This document shows, piece after piece, positions 11,539 through 24,899 of a stretch of 64,000 nt of DNA. Position numbers and translations under genes: made by a program. Positions within the stretch are counted from its first letter, which is position 1; every line of letters starts with the position of its first letter. The stretch is from Scatophagus argus (taxonomy: Eukaryota; Chordata; Actinopteri; Scatophagidae), in contig NC_058501.1 of assembly GCF_020382885.2 (NCBI RefSeq), positions 5,022,001 through 5,086,000 on the forward strand. Direction: 5' to 3'. Below the pieces are notes generated by a model that saw nothing but the letters and a program-made list of their open reading frames with translations, made no database searches and was not told the origin of the DNA.

Positions 11539-12677
11539 CACTTGGATAATGCATATTCATTGATATTGTCCAACTCTTTTCTAGTTTATTCAGGAGCTGG
11601 AACCTAAACCTTTCTGATGAAATCCCCAATCATACAAGTCATTTTCAATGAGCATCCAATCAGGGCACAGGGCATACTTCACGTCACCGGACAGCTTTGT
11701 GGAACGGACCTATTCTTCTGAAAAGCTGCTGTGAAAACACAGAGTCTGGGGCACAGGGTTCATTTTCTTTACCATCAATTACTCCCAACAATCGCCATGA
11801 ATCCCTGGGCTGTTGACCCGTAAAGTTTCTTTTTGATGGCATTAAACAAGGTACAATACTGGCGGGACTGGTGTCACAACTTTACTTTCAATAATGTTAC
11901 ACAGTACATCAGTGAGACACAGTGGTCTGGACTGGACCCCATGTGACATGGTATAGCTTTAGAAAGTTAAAAATGGAGACAATTTTCTCCAACAGGCCTG
12001 CTAAATCGCTGACAACTGTGGCAAAGCGTGGGTTATCGCTCCAAGAGTGTTCAAGAGGAGTTAAATCACTGGATGATCAAGACAATGACACAGCTCTGGG
12101 GTAACATTTGTCCACATGAGATTACAAAGCATGTTGTCCTTTCTACATGATACAATACCTTTTGTGCCACAGTTTCCAATATCAATAATAATCAATAATA
12201 TCATTTTGCTTTTGAAAGAAGAAATGATGTTCATTTTGGCCATACAGTAAGTGCAGTCCATTATAGTCAAAATGCAGTCACTAATAGCAGTATATATATC
12301 TATAACCAAGTCAGTCTCACTTTTATTGCAACTAAATCAGCCCAAGAAAAATACTACAGATAAAAGCAATCTGGAGCACTATGTCCTGTTATTTGTGCTG
12401 AAAATAGATCAGGAATGCATGATCTAAAATAACTAAATTGTCTGTGATCATTTAGAGCTCACAGCTTGTTAATACACCCTTTTTATTCCTTCTGTTTTAT
12501 TCTGGGCTTTGGTGAAACAACTTGTCATAGTGCATTAATGATATTTATGCGTTAAAACAAACACTTACGCAAATGTAAACGTGTTTTTATTTAAGCATGT
12601 GTATTAAAAGTATTAAAACATCTTCAGTCAATATATCAAAAAGGATGTATTATTTGATTTGCACGTGATTTACTCAC

Positions 12678-12799
12678 ATGGATGAGTCCTGGGATGAACT
12701 CGTCCACTATCAGCTAGGATCCCAAGGTGGCTCGGCGTTGAAGTCGAATGGCTCTCGGTATAGAGCTGCCCCTAGATCCTCGGGATAGTTGTTATACAC
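12678..12799 (-). other. azin1: azin1 non-coding exon 2 with the 3' half of the conserved uORF
   Basis: The acceptor TTTTGCAG lies just right of 12799 and the donor GTGAGT just left of 12678. The first 90 nt continue the upstream conserved coding frame from exon 1 and end at TGA (12710-12712). The Pro-Pro-Trp codons are at 12722-12730. Confidence 0.85.
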
Positions 12800-13300
12800 C
12801 TGCAAAAGGACATATGAGGACAGGCCATTATGACTGGCAGTTTAGGATGAATAACTTTGTATAGTCATGTTAAGTCACAATGTCAAACAGTATAGTCTTG
12901 CCCGGTGTTATCAGCCAACAAAGCTGTCGGCAACATATTCAAAACCACGTGACCTGAATATTCTTACGTTTAAAGCTTCAGTTGCCTAGCATGCAATCTT
13001 TACACATCGTTCTGCATTCATTAGCAACGTTAGCATAGGGTATTAGCTTTAGCTACTTACCAACACAAAATATAATTTTTTTTACAATTACTCTTTTTTC
13101 AGCAATAGTACTACTAAATGCTGCTTTATTCTCCATCTCTTGTGGTTAGCATGATGTCTTTTAGTCAAACTGACGCTACGCTAACTGGTTAATTTAACAG
13201 CATGCTAAGTAGCAAGCTAAAAACGCAGTTAGCTAACGTTACTTACGTCGGCTGAAAACCCAAAAGAGGGGACAGAACGCTTTTTCTTTTTAGGCGGAAT
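12710..13300 (-). promoter_or_regulatory. azin1: Polyamine-responsive upstream conserved coding region (uCC) of azin1, AUU start
   Basis: Two leader segments, 13300-13247 and 12799-12710, join in frame across a GTAAGT...CAG intron into 47 codons plus TGA. The frame has an in-frame TAA seven codons upstream of the proposed start and no ATG in between. Its first plausible initiator is an ATT with A at -3, followed by codons for PPKKKKR. Residues 42-44 are Pro-Pro-Trp, followed by DPS and the stop. Published work on AZIN1 describes exactly such an AUU-started uCC with a PPW motif. High polyamine stalls elongation there, queues ribosomes onto the weak start and represses azin1. This copy looks intact. 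The start assignment rests on that knowledge and on the upstream stop; the frame and PPW are read directly. Confidence 0.9.
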
Positions 13301-13480
13301 TTTTAAAGAGTGGTGGGATTACTAAAAGAGAAAAGAATAAATGCCATGGACGTGGTAGACTGAGTCGAGCTATGTGGTTCGATGTTTTATCGATAAGAGG
13401 GTTAGCTAGTACGGACTATTCGTTACGACCGAGCGGAAGGTAACAGTGAGTGGAGGTCGAGTGCGGGGTGAGACGGACCG
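13247..13480 (-). other. azin1: azin1 non-coding exon 1 (5' end approximate) and start region
   Basis: The donor CCGAC/GTAAGT ends the exon at 13247. The 5' end is not defined by sequence. The moderately GC-rich stretch to about 13480 probably includes the transcription start. An AUG uORF of 14 codons (ATG at 13347 in CCATGG context, stop TAA at 13303-13305) ends 2 nt before the uCC AUU codon. If transcription starts upstream of 13347, that uORF would compete with uCC initiation. Confidence 0.55.
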
Positions 13481-13499
13481 ACAGACAGTTGCATCAAAA

Positions 13500-16400
13500 C
13501 AACAAAAATTAACAAAGAAATATCCGGTTACTATATCAAAATAAAGCCAATATTAACCAACATGTTGCAACTTTTTTGAATAATGTAAACATCCATGTGA
13601 AAATAAAGACATAATAAAAGATTAATCTAATAAATACATTTTTCAAATATTCATTCACCTTTCATATAACATGAGTATTACCGATTATATAAATATATTT
13701 TCCGGTCTGCTTCTACTTAAGTGTAGTGACTTTGACACATTTTACAGGGGCGGAGTTTAGAGCTGTCAAAACCAGTGACAGAGAACCCTATTTTACAGTA
13801 CACTAATAAGCGACATGTGGAACATTTGTTAGCAAAGCCAATTATTAATATAATAATTATTAATTATAATTAACCGCAACCGCACCCCAACTTGAAATAA
13901 TAATGTTAATACAATACCAACACAACACCAACACCACCTATAACACACTAACAACAACAATAAAATAATAACAATATTATTATTAATAATAATACCAACA
14001 ACAACAATAATAATAATAATATTAGTCCACAGGTGAATAGGGTGTCATATTCTTTTCCCCATGCAATCACTGTATAAGGAATGTATTTTTTTCAGCAATA
14101 GACCAGCACCTATATTGACTAAATCTGTCTATAACCTTCATATACCACAATTTTAAAACAGGCTAGTCTCAAATTTTCCTAGAATTACCTGTGTTACGTC
14201 TTCATTGTGTTTCCTTTGGCTCGGGAACAAGGACAAAATGCTGTCCAGTAAAGATAACAGAAATTGTCTTTTTCTTCAGCAGCCAAAATCAACAGTTGCA
14301 AAAGCAACACTTCCATGAATAATATGTAAATAGATGCATGTCCAAGTTCAAGCCCAAACTAGGCTTTTCTGTCCCTTTGCCCTTGTTGTTGTGACTTTGA
14401 GAAGTTCTCCCTGCCTCTGAAAATGCAGGGTCTGGGGCAGAGTTTTTTCCAGGGAGATAAATTTGCATGTCTCCCTCCTCAACACTGGAGGAGGAGTGTG
14501 CCAAGGAAATCTCGGCTACTGTTAACCAAACAGAAGAGAAATGTTTTCTCTGCAGCTTTTTTTGACTTCACTTAAATACTGACATCATCTTGGTCACAGG
14601 AATTACTTACCTGAGTCTAACTGCACAGAGTCACAAAGGTTTCTAAAGATTTTTTAGAAAATATTTTGAAAATATATCCATTAAAATGTGTATTGACTTG
14701 CTCTTTGGTGTAATGATCCTCTCATGTCTGTATCCTGGAGTCAAAGTCCATTTTCAGGTGTGTCTGTGTGGTCAAAGTCAAAGTTCTCAGAGTTCAGTGT
14801 CAGTTAGACATATTGTATAGTACAGCCTTCTTTGAAAAAAAAATAAAAATATGTCAAGAAGCATATTTGTTTTTTTAGCATTCAGTCCACCCAGAAGTCC
14901 TATTCCATGGAGGTCATATAACAAAGTAAAGCCACCTAAATCTTTACCATCCTGGCTGGCCCACATCATACAACAGTGTATTTACCAACTAGAACAGTTG
15001 TGAAATTACTGTGAGATTCTTCAGAGCATTAGATGAGCTTTGAGGACCCCTTAGGAGAAAAATAAACAATAGCATCACTTGTTGCACTAATAAAACAATT
15101 GCTCAGAGTCCATTGTGAAGGTTGCAGAGGCAATGTCTTTTCCTCTGACCACAACACAAAAGCTGTTCCGTGTTTTGTGCCTGTTTTCTCCGACACTAAA
15201 TGAGACTATGTATATATAAGTCTAATCACGCATAGCATCTAAAGTGGTTTCCAGTAAAGCACAATGTTTGATTTCCATTGTTTGGATCAGAATAGCCATC
15301 ACAGTCACTAGGCATGCGACAGCGAAACATGTGTACCACCCACTGTGAGGGCAAATACTCCAGTGACTGCATTGTGCAGCAGGAATTCTTATTTGCAAAC
15401 ATTGCAAACATATTACATCAACACTCAGACTTAGAAAGACCCAATGTAGATTAACTCCAACTGACCAAACTTCTCCAGTCAGAATGAAAAGGTAAAATAT
15501 CAAATTCTACAGCATTAATTACATTCATTGCTTTTAAGCATAAAATGAAGGTTATAAACAAAAATACACAATCAGTCAGATAAGACACCTATAATAAAAA
15601 CCTACAATGTCTCTGGATATTTGAATTACAATAATTTATTTGCTCACTTCATGAACATGAGTTAAAGCCACCATGAACTGATGTTATGCAACAGACTCTA
15701 GTGTTTTACATGTTCTTTGGGCACTCAGCGGCTCGTTTTGCCAAAGAATGTTGCTAAGTAAAAGGAACTCCAAACAAATGTTTCTTCACACTGACCTGAA
15801 TGTTGAGCAGGGAAATATAAAGCAACCGGCTCCAGGAATATAACAAATATGCAACAGCAGTCTCATTATGAAAAGGAGAGAATTTCCTTTCTGACCATTA
15901 CTGCAGCCACACAGATCTTTGTGAAAATTCAGTGTTTTTTTTTTTTTAACACATCCAAACATTAATTGTAAAATGGCCCTATTTTTGGTTGCATGACATG
16001 CCAACTAAAAGGAACTGTCTTTATCTTTGGACTTTCACAGGACATGTCATTTTTAACAATAGTATCAAAGTGCTGGAGAGCTACAGCAAGATATGCCATC
16101 ATGGTCAAACAATAACACAATTTTAAAAAATGATGTACATTTCACCCTTGCTTCCTTTCTGCCAAGAGAATGCAGAATAAGCAATTGGTAATTCATAACA
16201 GAACTCTGCCAGTAGCTGAGATTATTATTTTCTGAGAAAATCATGTCACCAGAAAGACCACATGAATTAATCTGAATGGCTGGCATCTGCACAGATGTGT
16301 CTTAAATACAGCATGCTTGTCCTATGCATTCTGTAGGCAACATGTGCATATGTGAGCATGTTTTCAATTCTGGAAACAGTAGGTCATTGTAATCCAAGTG

Positions 16401-17480
16401 AACGGTGCAGGTAAAGATTTAACATTCAGCAGGTGTATACAAAGCAGTTCGAGAGACCTTGATTCCTGGAATGCATGAGAGAGCCAACAACAAACTTGTG
16501 TTGTGCTTCCTTCTTTGAGTACTACAAGAAAATCCACAATCCTTTTTAAAGAAATTAGTAAAAGAGGGGGCCACAGCATTATGCTTCCGCATTTTAAGAT
16601 TTATCAATTATTTTTAATGCTTCCGTTCCATTGTAATACAGTAACACAGTTCTTAGTCACTTAACTAACCACAAAGAAAATCTGGATACACATGTGCAGG
16701 AGAAACTGATGGTAGTTACTAGAGAGTTATGGGAGTTCATGGCATTAAGCTTTAATAGTTATTTGTCCATTCATTGCTATCTATTGCTAAAACAACATTA
16801 TTCTGTCTTACTGAATATGAAGAAATGAGAACACATGCTCTGAGAGTCTGGTGCGTGATCTGCGTTCTGTAGACAGACTGATTATGGCGTGTGTGTGTGT
16901 TCTGATAACATCCCGACAGACTGGACTGTAGCCAGTCATGGGCAAGCTCACCCTGCCGTTTGATGTCGAGGGTTGGCTCCAGGCAGACCAAGCATTGTGT
17001 CCCAAACAATGAACCCCAGACCCACTGAACTATAAACATGTCCCTTTGGGGGCGTTTTCCTCAGATTCTGTGCAGGAGACACCCAAAGTCAGGAAACCTG
17101 ACCCCTGCTTTTCCAAATTTAGTAACTGTAATGCCTCAAATGCTGCTGACTTGGCATTCAAGATTGGCTGTCTCCTTCTTGAATATGCCAATAATGCATT
17201 TGGAATGTTGACTGACACTCAAATCTAGGGTGGAGTTCTTATCACTTCTTGTAATTCAGGAAATTTGCTTCAAGAATGGACAAACCTTATCTAAATGCTG
17301 TTTCATAACATTCATGCAATCTAGACATGATTCTTTAATTAGACTGTGTCCTAGTCGTTGAGACCTTCTTCCATCTGGAAGACCTGGCTCTCTATCGAAT
17401 ACGAGTGCAAGCATCTGCCCTCCTAAAGTGATCCTGAACCTGAACATCAAACTCGCTCTCAAGTCATTATTTTGCTTGCA
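13500..17480. other. Intergenic region between the divergent azin1 and atp6v1c1 genes
   Basis: No gene can be supported. 13830-14030 is an AT-rich stretch of AAT/AAC trinucleotide-like repeats. The 14289-14504 minus-strand frame is fairly serine-rich but has no recognisable domain and no confirmed splice partners. Overlapping open frames on both strands at 17030-17228 also lack support. Promoters for the two flanking genes sit at the two edges. Confidence 0.5.
13830..14030. repeat. AT-rich simple repeat, AAT/AAC type
   Basis: Imperfect AAT, AAC and TAAT units run across about 200 bp, including an uninterrupted (AAT)n near 14000. Confidence 0.75.
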
Positions 17481-17697
17481 CTACCCCATGTCCACCAGCT
17501 GTGGTCGCTGCGGAGTTTCTGTAGCGAGCAGAGTGTGAGAGGCCTTCCGGTTCCTCTGGCAGATCAGCTGACTCTGATGCTGCTGTCAGGAGACCTCACT
17601 AACTGTATTGAATGGCAACTATGAAAATTATCAAGCCGTAGAAGCGCTATTGACATTTGCGTTTTTTACTGTTAACGGAGGCGTTTTGTATTCACAG
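17480..17697 (+). other. atp6v1c1: atp6v1c1 probable promoter edge and non-coding exon 1
   Basis: The donor TTCACAG/GTGAGT ends the exon at 17697. The 5' end is not defined. An ETS-like CCGGTTCC and an E-box-containing CAGCTGAC lie around 17540-17575. V-ATPase genes are often controlled by TFEB through related CLEAR elements, but this E-box departs from the consensus, so that link is weak. Confidence 0.45.
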
Positions 17698-18246
17698 GTG
17701 AGTGGAACTGTTAAACAACAGCAATGACCCACCTGTGTTGTTGTGAGCAAAGCTAAGTGGCTAACGGTAGCTAATCCCTTCAGGATACTGACTGACCTTA
17801 ACCATCTTTTTTTTACCAGGTTCGCTTTGTGTACAGCACTGTGTAGTTCTTATTTAAGGCTCTGTTAGTTAGACGTCAATGAAATAAGATACATAGTGTT
17901 GGCATATCAGTATGTTTAGCCTGTACTGGATTTACACACAGAAGGAGCTCCTGCTGCGAGTGTAGCATCGTTTCATTAGCTCGCTTAGAGGTAAACAATG
18001 TGAGGACTTTTCATTACAACGGCTCTATCAGCTTTATGAAGCTGAATTTTGCTAAAGACAGGAGGTGTGTAAACGCAGTTCTTTGCCTGTGTTATCGCCA
18101 AATCAGTGCTATGCATGAATAGACAGACTCGGTGTGTCTCTGTGTTTTATTAACTGTTATTATTGTTTTATTAACTGTAACAGCACACATTAATCTAAAT
18201 GCAGTTCCCTTTTTAAGTTTTCTCTAGCTGCACCAGTGTTGTAATC

Positions 18247-21200
18247 ATGACAGAGTTTTGGTTGATCTCTGCACCGGGAGAGAAGACCTGCCAGCAAACA
18301 TGGGACAAAATGATGGCAGCCACCACACGTACCAACAACCTCTCAGTCAACCACAAGTTCAACATCCCAGACCTCAAGGTTAGCATGGATTAGCTTGTCT
18401 GTCATTTGTCATTGTCATTTGTCTGTCATCTGGATATCATTTTCTTAGCTGTTTTAAAGTTATATGGGAATTTTAGATGTAAAGGTAGGTTCATATGAAA
18501 AGCACTCACCTTATATATCCACTGTCAAGAGTTAGCTGATTGTGTGTATGGGAAGCAGCTCTTGTACAGATCCATTTCCTGCATGTTGAAGCGTTGAGTT
18601 GGTGAAGTTTTCATCCACAGAGCAGCTCAGCTTCTCTGGTTCAGTTCCTCTTGGTGCTGAAGTAACCCCACTGACCTCGCCGCCACATGGGGCTGTAATG
18701 TTCTCTTGGAACTGTTAGCAATGCATGAACGGCTCTGGACAAAGAGGCGCCATCCTAAGCACATAGGGCCCCCTGGATGTCACTGTAGGCAGACTGAACC
18801 CCAGATGTGACTGTTTAAACACAACCCTGTTGACCCCACTTAAAAACGACCGAAATCTCAGGATTGATGAGTCAGAAGTCGTTATGTGCTGATGTTTGAA
18901 TTTTTGCTTTTTGTGTACAAAAACAGGTGGGAACACTAGATGTCTTGGTCGGACTCTCTGATGAACTGGCCAAATTAGACTCCTTTGTCGAAAGGTATGC
19001 TGTCTGCTGTATTCTGAAACAACATTTCTATTATCAGTCTTGAAGGAATGATTAAATTGTTATTTTGTATAACTTTCATAAGGATATTGAATACAGTCTT
19101 TTGAAAGGTATGAAAAAGGCCCCTCTAACCTGTACAGCACTGCTGACTCTGATGTAGCCGGTTTACTGTTCCTTAATCCCCTCCTGTACCTTGTAACAAT
19201 GAGGAATTTCACAGGGACCTGAGGCTAGCGGGCCTCACACTCTAAACTTGGCAATTTACAGTTGGGTGACACACTAGCAGCTCTTTCTTTAGTCATATTT
19301 ATACTAGATGACTTATGTGCCATGAGTATGTTTGAGCGTAATTTATAGTCTTTTGGAAATATTGACGGCCAAATCTCACACCCAGCCATTACTGCCTGAG
19401 TTCTGCTTTGCTTCCTCTGTAGATATTTCCAAGACTGTGAGAACTACCGGCCTTGCAACACAGTTTCACTTGTTTGTCTACAGCCCAGTCTTTAATCTAG
19501 TTCCTTTTTTGAAATTTCAATCTAGCTTATCTAGAAATAAACAATACCCAAACTAGTGACATCTACAAAATCACTTAAAAAATCTTCGATTAGGTTATAT
19601 GGATTTTTTTTTTGTCCTTTGTACAAGAAAATGTTTTACAAATAGTCAAAATCTAACCTAAGTTGCAGATATACTTTTTATGAACTTTTTCGGCGTGAGC
19701 TGTGACTTGGCTCTCAGTCTTTCTGGCTTCACTGCTGTAGACACAGCCCTGCTTTGATGTGCTGCCGATCAGCGTGGCTAAAAACGATGTCTGCCATGTT
19801 ATAAATTGCCTTGTCAGGAAATTACCTTAACAAGAATATGTGAACCTTTTTGATGTGAGTATATGTTTGTGTTACATTTGGGACATGAGGTCGTGTGAGT
19901 GTGTGGTTTACGGTGGCTTTGTGCATGCGGTTTGTGTTGTCCATGCCGTGTTTTGATGTCTTCTGGCTGTTCACAGTGTGGTGAAGAAGGTTGCTCAGTA
20001 CATGGCTGATGTGCTGGAGGACAGTCGAGACAAAGTACAGGAGAACCTGCTGGCCAATGGAGGTACAGTGATGGTTGCAATGCTTTGAAGTGGTCTTTAT
20101 CAATGGGATAATGCAAAGCAAGGTTCAGTGGGCACTAATGTTAATACCATCTTTTAGCAACACTAAATATTCTTTCCCACCTTGAGAAAAAAAAGTATGC
20201 ATTATCTAAATAAATTTAAAAAAAACAACGTCTGCCTCACCTCAATAAAAAGGAGCTGAATTAAATTTTATTTACCGTGCTTTCAGCATTAAAAAACCTA
20301 TGTTAAAGAAAATTCAACAGCTGCGTCTATCGTCAGCATCTTTGCCCAGGTCACTCTGGATAATCTGCAAATTTTCCTCTCAACAGTTTCCTGGAGTAGA
20401 ACATAGTTCTAATGAATACTGCACAGCAGAGGTGGACAATCTGGCTGAAAAAATAATATCACGAGTTTCTCCATTTTTCTTTCTTTCTTTCTTTTTTTTT
20501 TTTTACAGCTTCTCATCTGTTATGTTGCTAGCTCTAATTTATGTTGCATTCTTTACAATATTTCACCCAAGTAAGAGCCATGTGAAGTAATTTGTCCACT
20601 CAGCAAAGTGCTGGATGGCCACAGCACTGATATGTTGATATGTTCATGTAGTGTTGATCTGCTGGTCAGTGAGTTTATGTCAGTTTTGGAGAAAGAAGCA
20701 AGAGTACATTAAATATATATATATATTAAAAAAAAAGTAGATTGTGGACACCTTCAGAACTGATCTTGATCTAAAGATCAGAGATCTGTTGATTGTTGAC
20801 AGTTTCTAGAGAACCATGTTGCTGATGAATTTTAAAAAAAGAAGTACTTTTCCAATGCATGGAACCAAATTTTATTCACCTCCCTTATATGCGAGGAGAT
20901 AGCCAAAAGTTGTGTGAAGAATACATTAGATTCTGGACAATTAAAATGAACCTTTTAGGCTATTTTCTTTTATGTATCTGAAATCACTAATAAAAGTGTA
21001 TTACCCAACCTCTTACTATAATCTGATAATAATCTAATAGGCTAAAGTAATAGCTTGACAGGTATTTTTGTTATTATTAATTTTTCAGTTGATCTTGTCA
21101 CCTACATCACAAGATTTCAATGGGACATGGCAAAGTACCCCATCAAACAGTCTCTCAAGAATATCTCTGAAATCATCTCAAAGGTAGGCCTCTCAGTGAA

Positions 21201-24200
21201 TTCAGTATGAAGGTTTGTCAATATATGTACAGAGATGTAGAAATATAGACTTTATGTAAACTATCTGCAAAGTTGTGCCTTGAGGGCATGCTACTCTTTT
21301 ACTCACGGTCTTTTCTCTGTCATAATTCAACCATGTTTTTCATGTTTTCTAGCAAGTAACCCAGATTGACAATGACTTGAAGACCAGAGCATCAGCTTAT
21401 AACAGCCTCAAGGGAAACCTGCAGAACTTGGAGAGGAAGAATGCGTAAGTAATCCACATGCAAATGGGCAAGTCTTGTAACACTGCATCATGGCTGAAGT
21501 GTTTTTCACAGGTGGTAATGTAGTCAGCCATATTAAACATGAAGTACAGTCTGGAAAATCTAAATCTCAAACCCAAAATGTATGTGTCCCAGCTGTCCCT
21601 TTTCAGCTGTCATCAAAGGGTCTTTTACTAAGTACTCATTTCTTTCTGTTGCATCCATGTTTTTGTAACACCGTTATGTACCACCAGGGGGAGCCTGCTG
21701 ACCAGGAGTCTGGCTGACATAGTCAAGAAAGAAGACTTTGTACTTAATTCAGAGTACCTTGTCACTCTGCTGGTAGTTGTACCAAAGTGAGTATTACTTC
21801 TCTAGTATGGCAAATATTATATGATTATATATATATATGATTATAATAAGTTAGATGCTTACTTTCTCCTCGTTCTTTCAGGACGGCATATGTTGACTGG
21901 CAGAAAACGTATGAAACACTGGCTGAAATGGTGGTGCCTCGGTCTTCAAAGTAAGTGGTGTCATCATGTCAAATAAAATGTTGGTTGAAATTACATTTTT
22001 TTAGCAGGTGATTTGTTACTCGTATGCTCTGTATGCTTCGGAGTTAATGGCTTATCAGCATAATCACAGCACTATAACAAGCACTTGTCTTTTCTTCCAG
22101 TCTGCTATTTGAAGACAATGACAGCGGACTGTTCAGTGTCACTCTTTTTATGAAAGCCGTAGATGACTTCAAACACAAAGCCAGAGAGAACAAGTAAGGG
22201 TTGCTTAAGAGGAGAGAGTGATCAGCAAATGTAAATAGCTCAAACTAAATATATCAAAGGAACAGTGCTATGGCCAACAAATTAAGCTGATTTTTGCCCT
22301 CTACATTTTGTTTCTAGATTCATAGTGAGAGACTTCCAGTACAACGAAGAGGAGATGAAGGCTGACAAAGAGGAGATGACACGGCTCTCCACAGACAAGA
22401 AGAAGCAGTTTGTAAGTGATGGAACAGGAAAGGCTTTCCTGCTAAAACTTACAAAGTTTCACACTGAGTAGCTTAAGACATAATGGGGTCTAATTCAAAG
22501 GTTTTCCATGTTGTAAATAAACACCTGAGAATTGATTGTTTAAGGGTTACGGTTACAAATGAAGATTACGTTTTCTTTTGAGAAAACAACCAAATAAAAG
22601 CAGTAGGAAATCTTAGTGCTGTGCAGCCAGCAGCAGTCATAAAATGCTGACCACACACAAATCCACTGCAGTAAAAAATGTTTATTTCTTTAAACTTGTT
22701 GACAGAAAGGGAAATGCAGCTCGTTTTCTGTCTATCATACCTGTCTGCTAGTTTGGAGTCATTTTATCTTGTTGATTGCAAATACTTTCCTCTCCTGACT
22801 GGGTGAGACTGAAGCCCGCCACACCCAGAAAATGTATCACCCAAATCTGCATTTTATCTTTTTATCTTATCTCTGCAGGGCCCGCTTGTCCGATGGCTCA
22901 AAGTGAACTTCAGTGAAGCCTTCATCGCGTGGATCCACATTAAAGCACTAAGGGTCTTTGTGGAATCTGTTTTAAGGTACGGCGATGAGAAATATCGCCC
23001 ATACGTGTAACTACAAATAAGCTGAAGTATCATTTGACAGTGGAGTTCAGAAGGTTTCTGAAGAGCGCATTTATGTAACGTGTTCCTCCAGGTATGGGCT
23101 GCCCGTGAACTTTCAGGCCATGCTCCTGCAGCCAAACAAGAAGACCATGAAGAAGCTGAGGGAGGTACTCAATGAACTGTACAAACATCTGGACAGCAGT
23201 GCAGCAGCAATCATTGATGTGAGTACTGTCATAATACTGTTTGAAGGTTCTTAGTACAGGAACTTACTGCACGGCTAAAGCATCAATAAAAACGCATGTT
23301 GAAGCAACATACCAGTAGGCATGTGCTGCTCTAAAAACTTTATAGATGCAAACGTTATGGCACAGAGGAAATGGTAGCAATGGTCCCAAGATTCTGTCTT
23401 CTGCTTCTTAATTTATTTGTTTGATTGACATCCAACATTGCATATATTTATTTAATAATTTATTGAATAATTTCCTGCCAGTAAGTATGGTTGTTGGTTA
23501 AGCATTGTTTAAGCGTGTTAATATTTTTGAAGAGTTTACCATCATGATTAGTATGCAGTACGTTCTATGTAGGACTGGTATGTGTAGTAAGATGGACCGG
23601 GGACAAAGCGATGGAGTCTATCTGCTTTACCTCCCTCACTGTGTCAGAGAATAACTCCATGAAATGCTCCTTTTCATGGCCATAGCTGGTTACTACAGAG
23701 AAGGCAACAGTTGTATGAATCTCTTCATATACAATCTACAGTCTGTACTTGTAGTTGAGTATCAAATAATTGATGTTTTTATTGAGGTATGAAGCTGAAT
23801 TGATCAAAGAAAATCGATCAAAAAAAATCGATCCCAGCCTGGTGAGAAACTTTATTATGAAAATAACTTGTTAATAAATAAAAAATGCTCAGTGCTGCTG
23901 TGTTTTTCTCATTTCACTCTGCCGTGTTCTCATCGTGGTTCAGTAATGTTGTGTCTTTAGTGTTCATGCTACCCCCAAACATCCCCTTCTATTACTGCCA
24001 ACCAATTTGTCATCTACGTTAATTATTTAAAACTGGGCCCTGAAGCTAATATTTTAACATGACGGTGATTTCACTCAGCTTCTCGTTTAAGAGATGATTA
24101 GAGATGAACCTCCAGGTCATCCGACGGACATTCAGAGAGCTGCTTCCACACACTTACAGCCTGCACTGTGTGTTTATTTTTCAGTCTGCGATGGACATCC

Positions 24201-24283
24201 CAGGCCTAAATCTGAGCCAGCAGGAGTATTACCCTTACGTCTACTACAAGATCGACTGCAACCTGTTGGACTTTAAAGTTTAA
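18247..24283 (+). CDS. atp6v1c1: V-type proton ATPase subunit C 1
   Basis: Twelve coding exons: 18247-18378, 18927-18994, 19977-20062, 21089-21183, 21353-21444, 21688-21786, 21882-21950, 22101-22193, 22318-22411, 22879-22976, 23092-23218 and 24185-24283. All have GT-AG borders and agreeing phases, giving 383 residues (human ATP6V1C1 has 382). Subunit C links the V1 peripheral stators to V0 and controls reversible V1-V0 assembly in the proton pump of endosomes, lysosomes and plasma membranes. Near-identity to vertebrate C1 is visible throughout: the start [19 protein letters not shown], the middle [20 protein letters not shown] and the end [18 protein letters not shown]. The C2-specific insert is absent, so this is C1. 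Teleosts keep a and b duplicates, which I cannot separate here. The start is fixed by family length. Confidence 0.97.
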
Positions 24284-24575
24284 CACTTTTGTCCCTGCGT
24301 TGACTATTGCTTAAGTAAAGTTTTTCGTGGTACTAGCCTCCCTCCTCCCCTCTGTCCTCACTGTCTGTCCCCTCACTGTCTCCTCTCAACCCTCAGCTGC
24401 TTGAATGACAAGGCTGCATGTTCATTCCTTGTGGTGAAAAGACTCATCAACAAGCTTCTATCACTTTTACAACCAAGGAACAGAAAAAAGAGACTTTTTA
24501 ATATTGTTTTTGGTTACAGTTTACTTTTCTTCTCAAGCTGCACAGATAAATAGCTTTTTTGATGTGAAAATTATA

Positions 24576-24581
24576 AATAAA
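24576..24581 (+). terminator. atp6v1c1: atp6v1c1 poly(A) signal (AATAAA)
   Basis: AATAAA lies about 290 bp after the stop. Further AATAAA hexamers at 24866-24871 and about 24883 could give longer 3' UTRs. Confidence 0.6.
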
Positions 24582-24899
24582 TCATTCTGGAGAGTTGTAT
24601 ATTTACTGTGTCATTCCATATGTGTTGGTGTGTATTGATAGCTACATCCTCTGCACTGGTGTTCACAGATTTGTGTTTACATATGGGTATTGTTATCACT
24701 GTACCCATGGCGGCCCGATCTGGCATGTGCTTCTGATGTTGTGGGGGTCATCCTTGCAAACATTGTGAAACAGAAATGTTATATGAGTGTGTGTGGTTGT
24801 CTTATGTCATGTATATTTGCTGTCGAAACAAATGTGTATCAGAGTACTGTGTAAGCCATTGATTGAATAAATATGATTGATGAATAAATTAAATATTTG

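Noticed and set aside
14289-14504. Minus-strand 71-codon frame rich in Ser, Gly and Lys
   Set aside because: No domain recognised, no splice partners, and it lies in repeat-tinged intergenic DNA.
17030-17228. Fully open frames on both strands over about 180 bp
   Set aside because: No start or stop context, splice sites or homology support either strand.
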